A stretch of 59,804 bases of DNA from Hephaestia sp. MAHUQ-44. Lineage in GTDB: Bacteria; Pseudomonadota; Alphaproteobacteria; Sphingomonadales; Sphingomonadaceae. Positions 34,256-43,255 of this stretch are shown in pieces. Each line of letters starts with the position of its first letter. Positions within the stretch are counted from its first letter, which is position 1. The stretch is from the NCBI RefSeq assembly GCF_023806085.1, contig NZ_JAMSLX010000019.1, forward strand, positions 1 to 59,804, in the 5' to 3' direction. The notes beneath the pieces are model-generated. The model saw only the letters and a list, made by a program, of their open reading frames with translations, did not search any database and had not been told where the DNA came from. A program made the translations under genes and the position numbers.

Positions 34256-35461
34256 ATGCTCAGGATTGCTTCGGTTGCCGCGGTCGAGATGCGCTTCCCC
34301 TTCGCCAAGATTTATGGAGAGGGTCGCGTGCCTCGCGAATTGCTGTCACCGGCCAGCCATTTTCAACGCATCAAACGCACCGGCCAGGCCGCGACGCTGG
34401 TTGTCGTCACCGATCGCGATGGCGTGCAGGGGGTTGGCGAATGTTTCGGCCTTCCCAGTCCTGGCCCTAGCCGCTGCATCATTGAAGATGTCGTCGCGCC
34501 GGCGCTCGCCGGCGCCGACATTGCGTCGCCCGAAGAGGCGCTGGATGAATTTTATCGCTTCTTCGTCGCGCTGGGGAACGGCCGGGGGGCGGCGATGGAG
34601 GCGCTTGCCGGGGTCGATATTGCGCTGTGGGATCTGATCTCGAAACGTGCCGGGCAGCCGCTTGCGACCATGCTCGGCGGCGCGGTCACGCCGGTGCCGG
34701 TCTATGCGAGCCCCGTTCCGTTTCTTGCCGCGCCCGCGCAGAGCGCGGCGAAGGCGCTGGCCTTCCTCGATCAGGGCTATACGGCGGTGAAGCTCAAGAT
34801 CGGGCGCGGTGCCGAGATCGATGCGCAGCACGTCCGCGCGATCCGCGAGGCAATGCCGCCGGGCACGTCGCTGATGCTCGACGCGAACTGCGCTTATGAT
34901 CTCGACGGCGCGCTCGCGCTCGTCGATCGGATCGCGCCTTACGATATCGCCTGGCTCGAAGAGCCGGTGGCCCCTGAAGCCTTCGAGGCGATGCGCATTC
35001 TTTGTGAACGTGCGCCGTTTCCGATTGCCGGTGGCGAGAATGATTTCACCCTCCCGGCCTTCGAGCGGCTGGCCAGCCTTGGGGTCAGCATTCTCCAGCC
35101 CAATGTCACGCGCGCTTTGGGGGTGACGGGGATGCAGCACATAAATGCTGTCGCCGAACGTACCGGCGTGGACGTTGCGTTGCACGGCGTGGGAACGAGC
35201 ATCGGCGTTGCGACGGCGCTGCACTGTTGTGCCGGCCTCCCCAAATTGACGCTGTTCGAACGGAACGATCTGCTCAATCCGCTGCGCGACGACGTGGGCG
35301 TCGACGTGGCGATCCGCGGCGACGGATGCATTCTGCCGCCATCGGGCGCGGGCCATGGTGGTACGCCCCGTCGCGCTGAAAGCGAGGTTGTGCATGATGC
35401 AGCCGTCCGAATGGCGCTGCATTCCTCGTTCGGCCATGACGCAGTGGAGGCCGCGCGATGA
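34256..35461 (+). CDS. Enolase-superfamily (mandelate racemase type) sugar-acid dehydratase
   Basis: The 401-residue protein has the two-domain enolase fold. Visible catalytic features are K179-x-K181 (AVKLKIG), metal ligands D209 (MLDANCAYD), E235 (WLEEP) and E261 (GGEND), and His310 (VALHG). In mandelate-racemase subgroups the histidine pairs with an aspartate in a QPD motif; here it reads QPN (N283), so the dyad is altered. Expected chemistry is abstraction of the alpha proton of an aldonate and loss of water to a 2-keto-3-deoxy acid. ATG at 34256 has GGGAGG nine bases upstream and begins at the conserved domain. It heads the operon and overlaps a tiny frame by ATGA. Confidence 0.82.
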   Translation: MLRIASVAAVEMRFPFAKIYGEGRVPRELLSPASHFQRIKRTGQAATLVVVTDRDGVQGVGECFGLPSPGPSRCIIEDVVAPALAGADIASPEEALDEFYRFFVALGNGRGAAMEALAGVDIALWDLISKRAGQPLATMLGGAVTPVPVYASPVPFLAAPAQSAAKALAFLDQGYTAVKLKIGRGAEIDAQHVRAIREAMPPGTSLMLDANCAYDLDGALALVDRIAPYDIAWLEEPVAPEAFEAMRILCERAPFPIAGGENDFTLPAFERLASLGVSILQPNVTRALGVTGMQHINAVAERTGVDVALHGVGTSIGVATALHCCAGLPKLTLFERNDLLNPLRDDVGVDVAIRGDGCILPPSGAGHGGTPRRAESEVVHDAAVRMALHSSFGHDAVEAAR

Positions 35462-35523
35462 CCATTTGGTGGATGGAGGGGGGGAGCGTTGCCGCGAGGG
35501 TGGCCGGATCGGTTGTCGCGTGA
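35458..35523 (+). CDS. Possible 21-residue coupling peptide between dehydratase and GlcG-like genes
   Basis: ATG at 35458 overlaps the dehydratase stop as ATGA, and the TGA at 35521-35523 overlaps the GTG start of the next gene as GTGA. The 21 codons encode a peptide beginning MTIWWMEGGSV. Exact stitching on both sides suggests translational coupling. It may be a leader for the next gene or a remnant of its original N-terminus. No family is recognised. Confidence 0.4.
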   Translation: MTIWWMEGGSVAARVAGSVVA

Positions 35524-35969
35524 GGGCGGTCCCCACACTGGATGCGGAGGATGCTGCCCAGCTCGTCGGGTTTGCTATCGGCGCAGCGAAGGCACTTGGC
35601 GTTCCGCAGAATGTCGCGGTGGTCGACCCCGCCGGCGCGTTGCTCGCCTTTCATCGGATGGATGGCGCGAAGCCCTATACGGCAGCGTTCGCGATCGCCA
35701 AGGCGCGGACCGCCGCCGGGCTTCACGTTGCCACCCAAAGACTGGCTGAGATCGCCACGCCCGGCGAACGCGGTTTCGGCCTCAACAGCCTGAAGGGCGG
35801 CGACGTGGCCATCCTGGGTGGTGGTGTTCCCGTGGTCGTCGATGGTGCCGTCGTCGGCGCCATCGGCATCAGTTCGGGCACGGTGCACGAGGATGCTGAA
35901 ATCGCTGATCGCGCGGTACAGGATTTCGGCGACTATATCACGCGCGCGACCAGACCGGCGGGGTCCTGA
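35520..35969 (+). CDS. GlcG/HbpS family protein (DUF336)
   Basis: The 149-residue protein matches the GlcG/HbpS fold: LDAEDAAQLVGFAIGAAKAL, VAVVDPAGALLAFHRMDGAK, and the Gly-rich GGDVAILGGGVPVVVDGAVVGAIGISSG split across residues 88-115. Relatives bind haem or cobalamin, or accompany glycolate and sugar-acid oxidation genes, but their biochemical role is unclear. GTG at 35520 is chosen because it precedes the conserved helix and overlaps the tiny upstream frame; the frame is open to 35355 without conserved sequence. Confidence 0.8.
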   Translation: MRAVPTLDAEDAAQLVGFAIGAAKALGVPQNVAVVDPAGALLAFHRMDGAKPYTAAFAIAKARTAAGLHVATQRLAEIATPGERGFGLNSLKGGDVAILGGGVPVVVDGAVVGAIGISSGTVHEDAEIADRAVQDFGDYITRATRPAGS

Positions 35970-35972
35970 GCG

Positions 35973-37235
35973 ATGACCAATTCGCCAGAAGCCGATACCG
36001 GTGCGGCGCCGATCGGGCGTATCCCCCGCAAGGTCTGGGTCGTGCTGGGGCTGTTGCTCGCGCTCGGCGTGCTCAACTATTTCGAGCGGCAGACGCTGTC
36101 CATCCTGAAGCCGGTGCTCAAGCTGGAGCTGGCCTTCGATGACGCGGCCTATTCGTTCCTGACCTTCGCATTCATGCTGCCGTACATCATCATGTATGCG
36201 GTGAGCGGCCGGTTGATTGATCGGTTCGGGACGCGGATCAGCATGACCGTGTTCGCGACCGGTTGGTCGCTGGCAAATATCGCGTCGGGTTTGTCGCGCA
36301 GCTTCGCGCATCTCGCGACGGCGCGGGCATTCCTTGGCGTTGCAGAGCCGGGTGCATTTCCCGTCATTCAGCGGGCGATCCTGAATTGGGTGCCGCTCGA
36401 TCACCGGGCCTTCGCGCTGAGCATCGTCACGCCCGCGGGCAGCCTGGGGGCGATCCTCGCGCCGCCGCTCGTCGCGTTGCTGGCGACCAGTCTCGGCTGG
36501 CGTGCCGCCTTCGTGATCCCCGGGGTGATTGGAGTCATCATCGCGATCGTCTGGTGGTGCGTCGACACCAAGGGACCAGCCACGCAACAGCAGGTCGTCG
36601 ACGACGTGCCCGAGCCACTCTCGACCCTTTTCAGAGATCGGAATTTCTGGGCGATCGTCGCCGCGCGCATGGTCAGCGATCCGGTATGGTTCTTTTATCT
36701 GTTCTGGATTCCAGGCTATCTGCAGGAGCGCGTCGGCCTCTCGCTCGGCGAACTGGGGCTCGTCGGCGGACTTCCCTATATCTGCGCGCTCATCGCCTGT
36801 GTCGCGATGGGGCGTGCGGTGGATCGCTTCGCCATACGCGGCCATGATCCCGTCACCGTCCAGCTACGCTTCTTTTGTGCCACGGCCGCGCTGATGCCAC
36901 TGGGGGCGCTGATCACGATGACCGCGAGCCCGGCGCTGGCAATTGTCATCATCTGCGTCGTCATTTCGGTGTGTCAGAGCTGGTTCGTCGGCTTCAATGT
37001 GCTCCTTGCGGGGCTGTTCCCGGTCAAGATCAACGGGTCCGCCCTGGGAATTCTCGGTGCCGTGGGGGCCAGTACCGCGCTGGTGCTCAACCTGCTGGCC
37101 GGCTCCATCCTCCAGCAGTTCGATTATGTCGCCATTTTCGCTGGTCTGGCGCTTCTGCACCCGATCGCCGCGTTGATCCTGATGGCGGTGATCGCCCGGC
37201 GGCGATCGAAACCTACCGCGCCGCGCGATACCTGA
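35973..37235 (+). CDS. MFS transporter, ACS (anion:cation symporter) family, sugar-acid type, paralogue 1
   Basis: The 420-residue protein has about twelve membrane helices and family signatures: NYFERQTLSILKPVLKLEL in the first helix, and the loop-2/3 motif SGRLIDRFGTR. It resembles hexuronate or galactonate transporters (ExuT/DgoT). It is closely similar to the transporter at 49965-51272, with the same AEPGAFPV-QRAILNWVP block. It lies three bases after the GlcG-like gene. The likely substrate is an aldonate or uronate produced in the periplasm. Confidence 0.87.
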   Translation: MTNSPEADTGAAPIGRIPRKVWVVLGLLLALGVLNYFERQTLSILKPVLKLELAFDDAAYSFLTFAFMLPYIIMYAVSGRLIDRFGTRISMTVFATGWSLANIASGLSRSFAHLATARAFLGVAEPGAFPVIQRAILNWVPLDHRAFALSIVTPAGSLGAILAPPLVALLATSLGWRAAFVIPGVIGVIIAIVWWCVDTKGPATQQQVVDDVPEPLSTLFRDRNFWAIVAARMVSDPVWFFYLFWIPGYLQERVGLSLGELGLVGGLPYICALIACVAMGRAVDRFAIRGHDPVTVQLRFFCATAALMPLGALITMTASPALAIVIICVVISVCQSWFVGFNVLLAGLFPVKINGSALGILGAVGASTALVLNLLAGSILQQFDYVAIFAGLALLHPIAALILMAVIARRRSKPTAPRDT

Positions 37236-37291
37236 CCGGTCAACCGTCGCCGCCTGTCACCAGCCGCGTCCAGATGAGGATAGCTACCATC

Positions 37292-38050
37292 ATGTCAGTT
37301 CAGTTGAATCAGAATTTTCAGGGTCGGACGGTGATCGTCACCGGTGGCGGTAATGGCATCGGCGGTGCGATCGCGAGCGAATTTGGCGCGCGAGGTGCCA
37401 ACGTCGTTGTCAACGATATCGACGCCGCGCGTGCTGTGCGCAAGGCGGCGGAAATCGGAAACGGCGCGATCGCGACACCGGGTGATGCCTCGTCATCCGC
37501 GGATGTCGCGGCGGTCGTCGGCAAGGCGCTCGCGGCCTTCGGCAAGGTCGACATCCTGATCAACAATGCTGGCATGGACCAGGCGGTATCGATCCTCGAT
37601 CTGGAGGAGGAGGATTGGGACCGGCTGATAGCGGTCAACCTCAAGAGCGCCTTCCTGTTCTCCAAGGCGGTGCTTCCGGGGATGATCGCGCAATCCTATG
37701 GCCGGATCGTCTGCGTCTCCTCCGTCGTCGCGCATCGAGGGGCGATGAACGGCGGTATTCATTACGGCACGACCAAAGGCGGCATGCTCGGGTTCGCGCG
37801 TACGCTGGCGCGGCAGATGGCCAAAACCGGGGTCACCGTGAATGCGATTGCCCCCGGCGTGGTCGAGACCGACCTTATCCGGACGCACCTGCCACCAGAC
37901 GTGCGGGCGGCGGTGGTGCAGGAGATACCGCTTGGCCGGCTCGCCGAGCCTTCTGAAATCGGACGCGCTGTCGCCTTTCTGGCATCCGAAGACGCCGGTT
38001 ACCTCACCGGCGCGACGCTCGACGTAAACGGCGGGTTCTGGATCGGATGA
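37292..38050 (+). CDS. SDR-family oxidoreductase, paralogue 1
   Basis: The 252-residue classical short-chain dehydrogenase has the TGGGNGIG cofactor motif near residue 19, NNAG around 91, the catalytic Ser (SSVVAHRG), and Tyr-x3-Lys as YGTTK. VNDIDAA with an acid after the second strand suggests NAD+. ATG at 37292 follows an AGGA ribosome site; ATG at 37274 is an alternative. The frame is open upstream, but those codons lie inside the transporter gene. It overlaps the GMC gene. Expected role: oxidation of a sugar hydroxyl or of a lactone precursor. Confidence 0.88.
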   Translation: MSVQLNQNFQGRTVIVTGGGNGIGGAIASEFGARGANVVVNDIDAARAVRKAAEIGNGAIATPGDASSSADVAAVVGKALAAFGKVDILINNAGMDQAVSILDLEEEDWDRLIAVNLKSAFLFSKAVLPGMIAQSYGRIVCVSSVVAHRGAMNGGIHYGTTKGGMLGFARTLARQMAKTGVTVNAIAPGVVETDLIRTHLPPDVRAAVVQEIPLGRLAEPSEIGRAVAFLASEDAGYLTGATLDVNGGFWIG

Positions 38051-39762
38051 TGACCGATATCGATTATATCATTGTCGGTGCGGGGAGCGCGGGCAGCGTG
38101 CTTGCAAGCCGCTTGTCGGAAAATCCCCGACTGAAAATCCTGCTGATCGAAGCAGGGCGCGATCTGGCGCCGGGGCAGGAGCCTGCCGATTTCCTCGACA
38201 TGTACCCCGGTATTGTCGCGTTCGATCCGGCGAACCATTGGGCGACGATCCGGGGGCGGACGCTACCGCTCAGCGGCAACGATTCCTCGTCGTGGCCGCA
38301 GCCCAAACGGTACGATCAACCCCGGATTGTCGGGGGGGGATCGAGCATCAATGGACAGGCTGCCAATCGCGGGACGCCCGACGATTATGACGAATGGTCA
38401 GAAAGCGGTGCGACCGGCTGGGATTGGGAGGGGGTTCTCCCGTATTTCCGCAAACTGGAGCGCGATCTGGATTTCGTCGGGCCGCTGCACGGATCGGACG
38501 GGCCGATCCCGATTTATCGAATTCCGCGTGCGCAATGGCCGGAATTCACGCTGGCCGCCGAGCGCGCCTTGCTGGCACAGGGCTTTCGGGCAATCGACGA
38601 TCAGAACGGGTCGTTCGAGGACGGGGTGTTTCCGCTTACGCTGTCGAACGACGGTTGCCATCGCGTCTCGACCGCGCGGGGATATCTGACGGCAGAGGTT
38701 CGCCGTCGCCCCAATTTGAGGATCATGCCGAACACCGAAATATCGGGGCTGATCCGCGGGGACCGCTCCGTGCTTGGCGTGACGATCGGCAAAGGCGACA
38801 GCGCGACCGAGATCAGAGCGCGCGAAATAATATTGTGTGCGGGCGCCTTGCAGTCGCCGGCGATCCTGATGCGTGCCGGCATCGGTGCTGCGCCCCGGCT
38901 GCATGGACTGGGGATCGATATTTTGGCGGACCTGCCCGGCGTTGGGCAGAATTTGCAGGAACATCCGGGGATTTCCTTGTCGGCGTTCATCAAGCCTCAC
39001 GCGCGGCTCGGTAACAAGACCAGGCGGCATAGCCATATCGGGATGCGGTATTCGTCGCTGGCAGAGGGCTGCGACCCCGCCGATATGTTTCTCATGGTTG
39101 CGGCCAAATCGGCCTGGCACCCCCTTGGCGACCAGATCGGGACGTTGCTGTACTGGATCAACAAGCCCTACTCGCGCGGTTTCGTCGATATCGAGAGCCC
39201 CGACGTATCGACAGGGCCGATCGCGAATTTCAACTGGTTCTCCGATCCTCGCGACCTTGAACGTCTCGTCGCATCGACGTTAACGATGGCGACGATCGCG
39301 GGCTCGCCCGAGATGTCGGATCACGTCGTGACACCCTCGCCCTCGAGCTATAGCGGCTGGGCGAAGCTGCTGGGGCAGCGGAACCTGGCCAATTATCTGA
39401 TGACGGCACCGATCGCACTGCTGCTCGACGCGATTCCCGCTCTCCGGTCGCCCTTCGTCAGAACCTTCGTCGGCGGGCGTCAAACCCTCGGCGATCTGGT
39501 TCGCGACCGTGCTGCGATCGAAGCGTTTGTCCGCGCGGGGGTGTTCGGCCAATGGCACCCTTGCGGGACATGCCGCATGGGGCGCACGGTCGACCGGTAC
39601 GCGGTAACAAGCCCGGAGGATGGGCGCGTACACGGTGTGTCCGGGCTACGCGTCGTCGATGCGTCGGTCATGCCCACGATCCCGCGCGCCAATTTGAACA
39701 TCCCCGTTATCATGATCGCCGAGCGCATGGCCGATTCGATCCGCCATACGGACGCGGGTTAG
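38047..39762 (+). CDS. GMC-family FAD oxidoreductase
   Basis: The 571-residue protein has the FAD dinucleotide motif DYIIVGAGSAGSVLASRLSE at the N-terminus, the GMC signature GGGSSINGQAANRGTPDDYD and the C-terminal HPCGTCRMG block with the catalytic His. It oxidises alcohols, sugars or choline-like substrates. No Tat or Sec signal is seen, so it is probably cytoplasmic. ATG at 38047 overlaps the SDR stop (ATGATGA). In this operon it would feed a lactone or keto-sugar to the dehydratase. Confidence 0.87.
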   Translation: MMTDIDYIIVGAGSAGSVLASRLSENPRLKILLIEAGRDLAPGQEPADFLDMYPGIVAFDPANHWATIRGRTLPLSGNDSSSWPQPKRYDQPRIVGGGSSINGQAANRGTPDDYDEWSESGATGWDWEGVLPYFRKLERDLDFVGPLHGSDGPIPIYRIPRAQWPEFTLAAERALLAQGFRAIDDQNGSFEDGVFPLTLSNDGCHRVSTARGYLTAEVRRRPNLRIMPNTEISGLIRGDRSVLGVTIGKGDSATEIRAREIILCAGALQSPAILMRAGIGAAPRLHGLGIDILADLPGVGQNLQEHPGISLSAFIKPHARLGNKTRRHSHIGMRYSSLAEGCDPADMFLMVAAKSAWHPLGDQIGTLLYWINKPYSRGFVDIESPDVSTGPIANFNWFSDPRDLERLVASTLTMATIAGSPEMSDHVVTPSPSSYSGWAKLLGQRNLANYLMTAPIALLLDAIPALRSPFVRTFVGGRQTLGDLVRDRAAIEAFVRAGVFGQWHPCGTCRMGRTVDRYAVTSPEDGRVHGVSGLRVVDASVMPTIPRANLNIPVIMIAERMADSIRHTDAG

Positions 39763-39877
39763 GCGCGCACCAGCCCGACCTTGAGCCACGGCCTGAGCCG
39801 AGGGAGGCTGGGCGACGGTGGTGCTACCCCATGCGAACTCAACCTGCGCGATGGCATTGCTGCGGACGTTGGATTAA

Positions 39878-41470
39878 GTGACCTCGATGCGTACGTCGGA
39901 CGAAAAGCAGACAGCCGGGGCGAATGCGGTTCGCCGGAGCTTGGCGGTCCTGCGCGCCGTCGGGCAAGCGGGTGGGGATATTACGGTCGCCGAATTGGTG
40001 ACTCGCCTCGATTTGAAAAAGCCGACGGTACACCGCTTGGTTTCGGCGCTGGTCGAAGAGGAATTCCTGCAAGCCGATTCCGTCCCCCAGCGGTTACGGC
40101 TGGGGCCGGTGTTCCTCGAGCTTGCGCATTCGGTGTGGAACCAGTTCGATATTCGCGGCGCCGCTGCCCCCGAACTCGAGCGTCTGGTTCAGGCGACAGG
40201 GTTCACCGCGCGTTTGATGACGCGCAACGGGGATCGCATGATCTGCGTCGAGGCTGCGCATCCGGGTGACCGCGTGCGGGTGCTCGATGTCGGCTCGATG
40301 GAGCCGCTGCGCAATTCGGCCCCGGGGCGGGCGGTTACCGCTTTCCTGCATGACGGCCTGTGGGAGCCCGATCCCGAGGAGGCGCTGACCAAGGCACGTT
40401 ATTATGCGCTTGGCAGCATGGATGCCGCGACGGGACAGCGATCGGTGGCGGCACCGGTCTTTGATGAGCGAAGCGAGCCTGTCGCCGCGATCGTGGTGAC
40501 GGGGCCGATGCACTTGCTCTCGGACGAGCAACTCCACGCATTTGCGCCGCATGTGCTCGAGGCCGCCAGGAACACGTCGCGCGCCGCCGGCGGCTATCCG
40601 TTCGCCATTGCGCCGAACGAACCCGGGGCCAAGGGCCGCAGCGCGGTGATCAGGCCGGTCAGTCGTCAGGCCAATCTGATCGGCGATTCACCGCTGTGGG
40701 TCGGCGATGCCGGGACGCTCTACTGGATCGATATCCTGGCCCCCGCGATCCTGCGGCTCGCAAGCGATGGCAGCACGGAATCCTTCCCGATGCCCGATGT
40801 GATCGGTGCGCTCGTGCCCAATTTGGACGGGAGGTTGGTGGCGGCTTTCTCCGACTCGATCGCCATTTTCGATCCGGCAACCAATGTTCTCGGCAGTCGG
40901 ATCAATGTCGAAGGGGTACATTTCGGCTATCGCTTCAACGACGGTGCGATCGATCGCCGCGGGCGCCTCTGGCTCGGCTATACCGATCCGTCGCTGGATG
41001 GCGCCCACGGTCGCCTGTTGAATATCAACCCCGATGGTTCGGTCGCCGCCGAGCTTTCGGGCCTCGGCCTGCCCAACGGCGTCGTCTGGTCCGGCGATGG
41101 CAGCCATGTGTACATCATCGATTCGGCGATGCGGCAGTTGCGCGTCTATCATTATGACGAAGATCGCGGGCAATTCGGCGATTTCGACGTGCTGCACCAA
41201 TTCCCTTCGGATGGCTCGCGTCCGGCGGGGCTCGCGATGTCCCCGACAGGAAATCTCTGGACAGCGATGTGGGACGGATGGGAACTCATCGAACTGACGC
41301 CCCATGGAGAGATCCTTGATCGTATCTCGCTTCCGGTTCCCCGGCCCTCGGGTCTCCGCTTCGCCACGGACGGAAAAAGCCTCATTGTGACTTCAGCCGC
41401 GGTGCGGCTCAGCCTGGGGCAACTCCAGAAGGCGCCCCTCTCCGGCAGTGTCTTGGTTTGCGAGTTGTGA
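39878..41470 (+). CDS. IclR transcriptional regulator fused to an SMP30/gluconolactonase-like domain
   Basis: The 530-residue fusion has an IclR winged helix-turn-helix at residues 15-70 (VRRSLAVLRAVGQAGGDITV, KKPTVHRLVSALVEEEF), an IclR effector-binding domain at about 80-245, and a six-bladed SMP30 propeller at 262-530. In SMP30 enzymes the metal is held by Glu in GE[SG]P, Asn in LPNG and Asp in PDG. Here these read D270 (GDSP), N400 (LPNG) and A450 (RPAG), so metal binding, and thus lactonase activity, may be lost. It may sense lactone or aldonate and control the operon it terminates. GTG at 39878 or ATG at 39887 may start it. Confidence 0.85.
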   Translation: MTSMRTSDEKQTAGANAVRRSLAVLRAVGQAGGDITVAELVTRLDLKKPTVHRLVSALVEEEFLQADSVPQRLRLGPVFLELAHSVWNQFDIRGAAAPELERLVQATGFTARLMTRNGDRMICVEAAHPGDRVRVLDVGSMEPLRNSAPGRAVTAFLHDGLWEPDPEEALTKARYYALGSMDAATGQRSVAAPVFDERSEPVAAIVVTGPMHLLSDEQLHAFAPHVLEAARNTSRAAGGYPFAIAPNEPGAKGRSAVIRPVSRQANLIGDSPLWVGDAGTLYWIDILAPAILRLASDGSTESFPMPDVIGALVPNLDGRLVAAFSDSIAIFDPATNVLGSRINVEGVHFGYRFNDGAIDRRGRLWLGYTDPSLDGAHGRLLNINPDGSVAAELSGLGLPNGVVWSGDGSHVYIIDSAMRQLRVYHYDEDRGQFGDFDVLHQFPSDGSRPAGLAMSPTGNLWTAMWDGWELIELTPHGEILDRISLPVPRPSGLRFATDGKSLIVTSAAVRLSLGQLQKAPLSGSVLVCEL

Positions 41471-41542
41471 ATGCGGAAAGCGCCGCCAGCCGTATGGCGC
41501 GATCAGCGCCGTGAAGACAGCTATGGGCCCGGACGTTGATGA

Positions 41543-43201
41543 TTATCCGTTGAAAGCGAGCGCGTCTGTAAGGTCGCCGGGCGATGGGCCGCCGGCCGCG
41601 ATCATCGCCCGCTCGCGTTCGACCAGTCCCGGTAGCTTCTTCAGCCCGAAGCGCCGCGTGATGAAACGCGCGATCGAACCGGTGTCGTAGATCGTGTGGT
41701 CGACCTCGCCGTGACGTGCGTGCGGAGAGACGATAATCGCGGGAATGCGTGTGCCAGGGCCCCAGCGGTCGCCTGGAGGCGGCGCGACATGATCCCACCA
41801 GCCGCCATTCTCGTCAAAAGTGACGATCACCAGCATTTTGCCCCATTGCGGGCTCTTCTTCAGCGCGTCGACCACGCCGGCGATGTGGCGGTCGCCGGCA
41901 TCGACGTCCGAATAGCCGGCGTGCATGTTGAGGTTGCCCTGCGGCTTGTAAAACGTAACCGGGGGCAGTTTGCCTGCCTCGACATCGGCGATAAACTTGT
42001 TGGTCCGCGCGGTTTCTCCCAGGCCGCCGTCGCGCAGATGCCGTTCGCGCGCTGATGTGCCCGGGGCGAATTGGGCAAAATAGTTGAACGGCTGGTGGTG
42101 CGGCTGGAAATTGGGCCGCGAGGGAAATTGGGCATCGTTGGCATGGCCAGCCAGCGCCGCGTCCCAGCCGCCGGCATACCACGCCCAGTCCACCCCGCGC
42201 TGCGACAGCATGTCGCCGATCGTCGCGTGATGCTGCGGCACCAGCGTGCGTGAGTCCGACCAGTCGGCATAACCCGGTCTTTTAGGATCGAGATCGTAGG
42301 TCGGCGCATAAGGCGGCATCATGGTGTTGACCGCCCAGAAATCCGGGGTGATCGAATTGGGCACCAGCCGCACCGGCCCATCGAGTGCGCTGGCCGGCGA
42401 TTGCGCGGTCTGTTTTGGGCGGATGCCATGCGGATCGTCACCTTCGAGCACTGTGATGCGTCCCTTGGCTGGGCTCGTGTCCGCGTTCGGATAGAACGGC
42501 GGCCGTGCGGCGATCAGATATTGGTGGTTGAGATACGAGCCACCGAATGCGCCCATGAAGAAATTGTCGCACAAGGTGAAGTCACGGGCGATCTGCCACA
42601 ACCGCAGGTTGGCGGCATTGTCGCCATAATGCCCCATCACCAGCGCGCCGCTGTCACCCCAGGCGACGAAGCCGTCGTTGCGCCCGCCGTTGATCTGCAA
42701 CTGGTTGTTGTAGAAAGCGTGGATCAGATCACGAGTGATGATGCCGTGCGGCAGTGGATCGCCTTCCGGCGTGCTGAGCGCGAACGGCGCGTTGGCCAGC
42801 GGCGCGATCCCCTTCTCGTCGATCAGATAGTCGCGATGCTCGACGACCTGCCGGTGCGGCACCAGCCCTTCCCAGATCGGCGGCAGCCGTTCGAGCACGC
42901 TGCCATCGCGGTCGCGCTGGAGCGCACGCTCGGGAGAAACGCTGGAGAGCGGTTGCTCGACCCCGGGAAAATCGCCGAACAGATTGTTGAAGCTGCGGTT
43001 CTCCGCATAGATCACGACCACGGTGTCGATGTGGGCGCGCAATGTCGCATCATCGACGGTACGCCTGTCGCGCGTGCGCGCGGGTGCCGCGCTCACGGTC
43101 GCAGGAGTCAGCGCCGCGCCGGCGGTAGCGGCGAGGCCGCCGAGGAGCAGGCGGCGCTCGGGTGAAAGAGGGGCGTCCGAACCCGGCGGATTTTCGCTCA
43201 T
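41543..43201 (-). CDS. Phosphoesterase-family protein (AcpA acid phosphatase-like), Tat-exported
   Basis: The 552-residue protein starts with a Tat-like signal (SPERRLLLGGLAATAG). The alkaline-phosphatase-superfamily phosphoesterase domain includes VVVIYAENRSFNNLFGDFPG, with Glu and Asn at the active site, and later VIVTFDENGGWWDHVAPP and SPHARHGEVDHT. This matches the AcpA/phospholipase C family (PF04185). Substrate is a phosphomonoester or diester in the periplasm. It is the last gene of a minus-strand run with a related phosphoesterase, an M20 hydrolase and a TonB receptor. It converges on the IclR-SMP30 gene with a 72-base gap. Confidence 0.82.
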   Translation of the reverse strand: MSENPPGSDAPLSPERRLLLGGLAATAGAALTPATVSAAPARTRDRRTVDDATLRAHIDTVVVIYAENRSFNNLFGDFPGVEQPLSSVSPERALQRDRDGSVLERLPPIWEGLVPHRQVVEHRDYLIDEKGIAPLANAPFALSTPEGDPLPHGIITRDLIHAFYNNQLQINGGRNDGFVAWGDSGALVMGHYGDNAANLRLWQIARDFTLCDNFFMGAFGGSYLNHQYLIAARPPFYPNADTSPAKGRITVLEGDDPHGIRPKQTAQSPASALDGPVRLVPNSITPDFWAVNTMMPPYAPTYDLDPKRPGYADWSDSRTLVPQHHATIGDMLSQRGVDWAWYAGGWDAALAGHANDAQFPSRPNFQPHHQPFNYFAQFAPGTSARERHLRDGGLGETARTNKFIADVEAGKLPPVTFYKPQGNLNMHAGYSDVDAGDRHIAGVVDALKKSPQWGKMLVIVTFDENGGWWDHVAPPPGDRWGPGTRIPAIIVSPHARHGEVDHTIYDTGSIARFITRRFGLKKLPGLVERERAMIAAGGPSPGDLTDALAFNG

Positions 43202-43255
43202 GTCGTCTTCCTCGTCTCGGAGCGCAGCGCGCCTGCCGGCTTCCCGTTGAAACGT

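Noticed and set aside
41471..41542. Terminator between the IclR-SMP30 and AcpA-like genes
   Set aside because: Only a 5-bp stem (GGCGC/GCGCC) without a T-tract is present; too weak to call.
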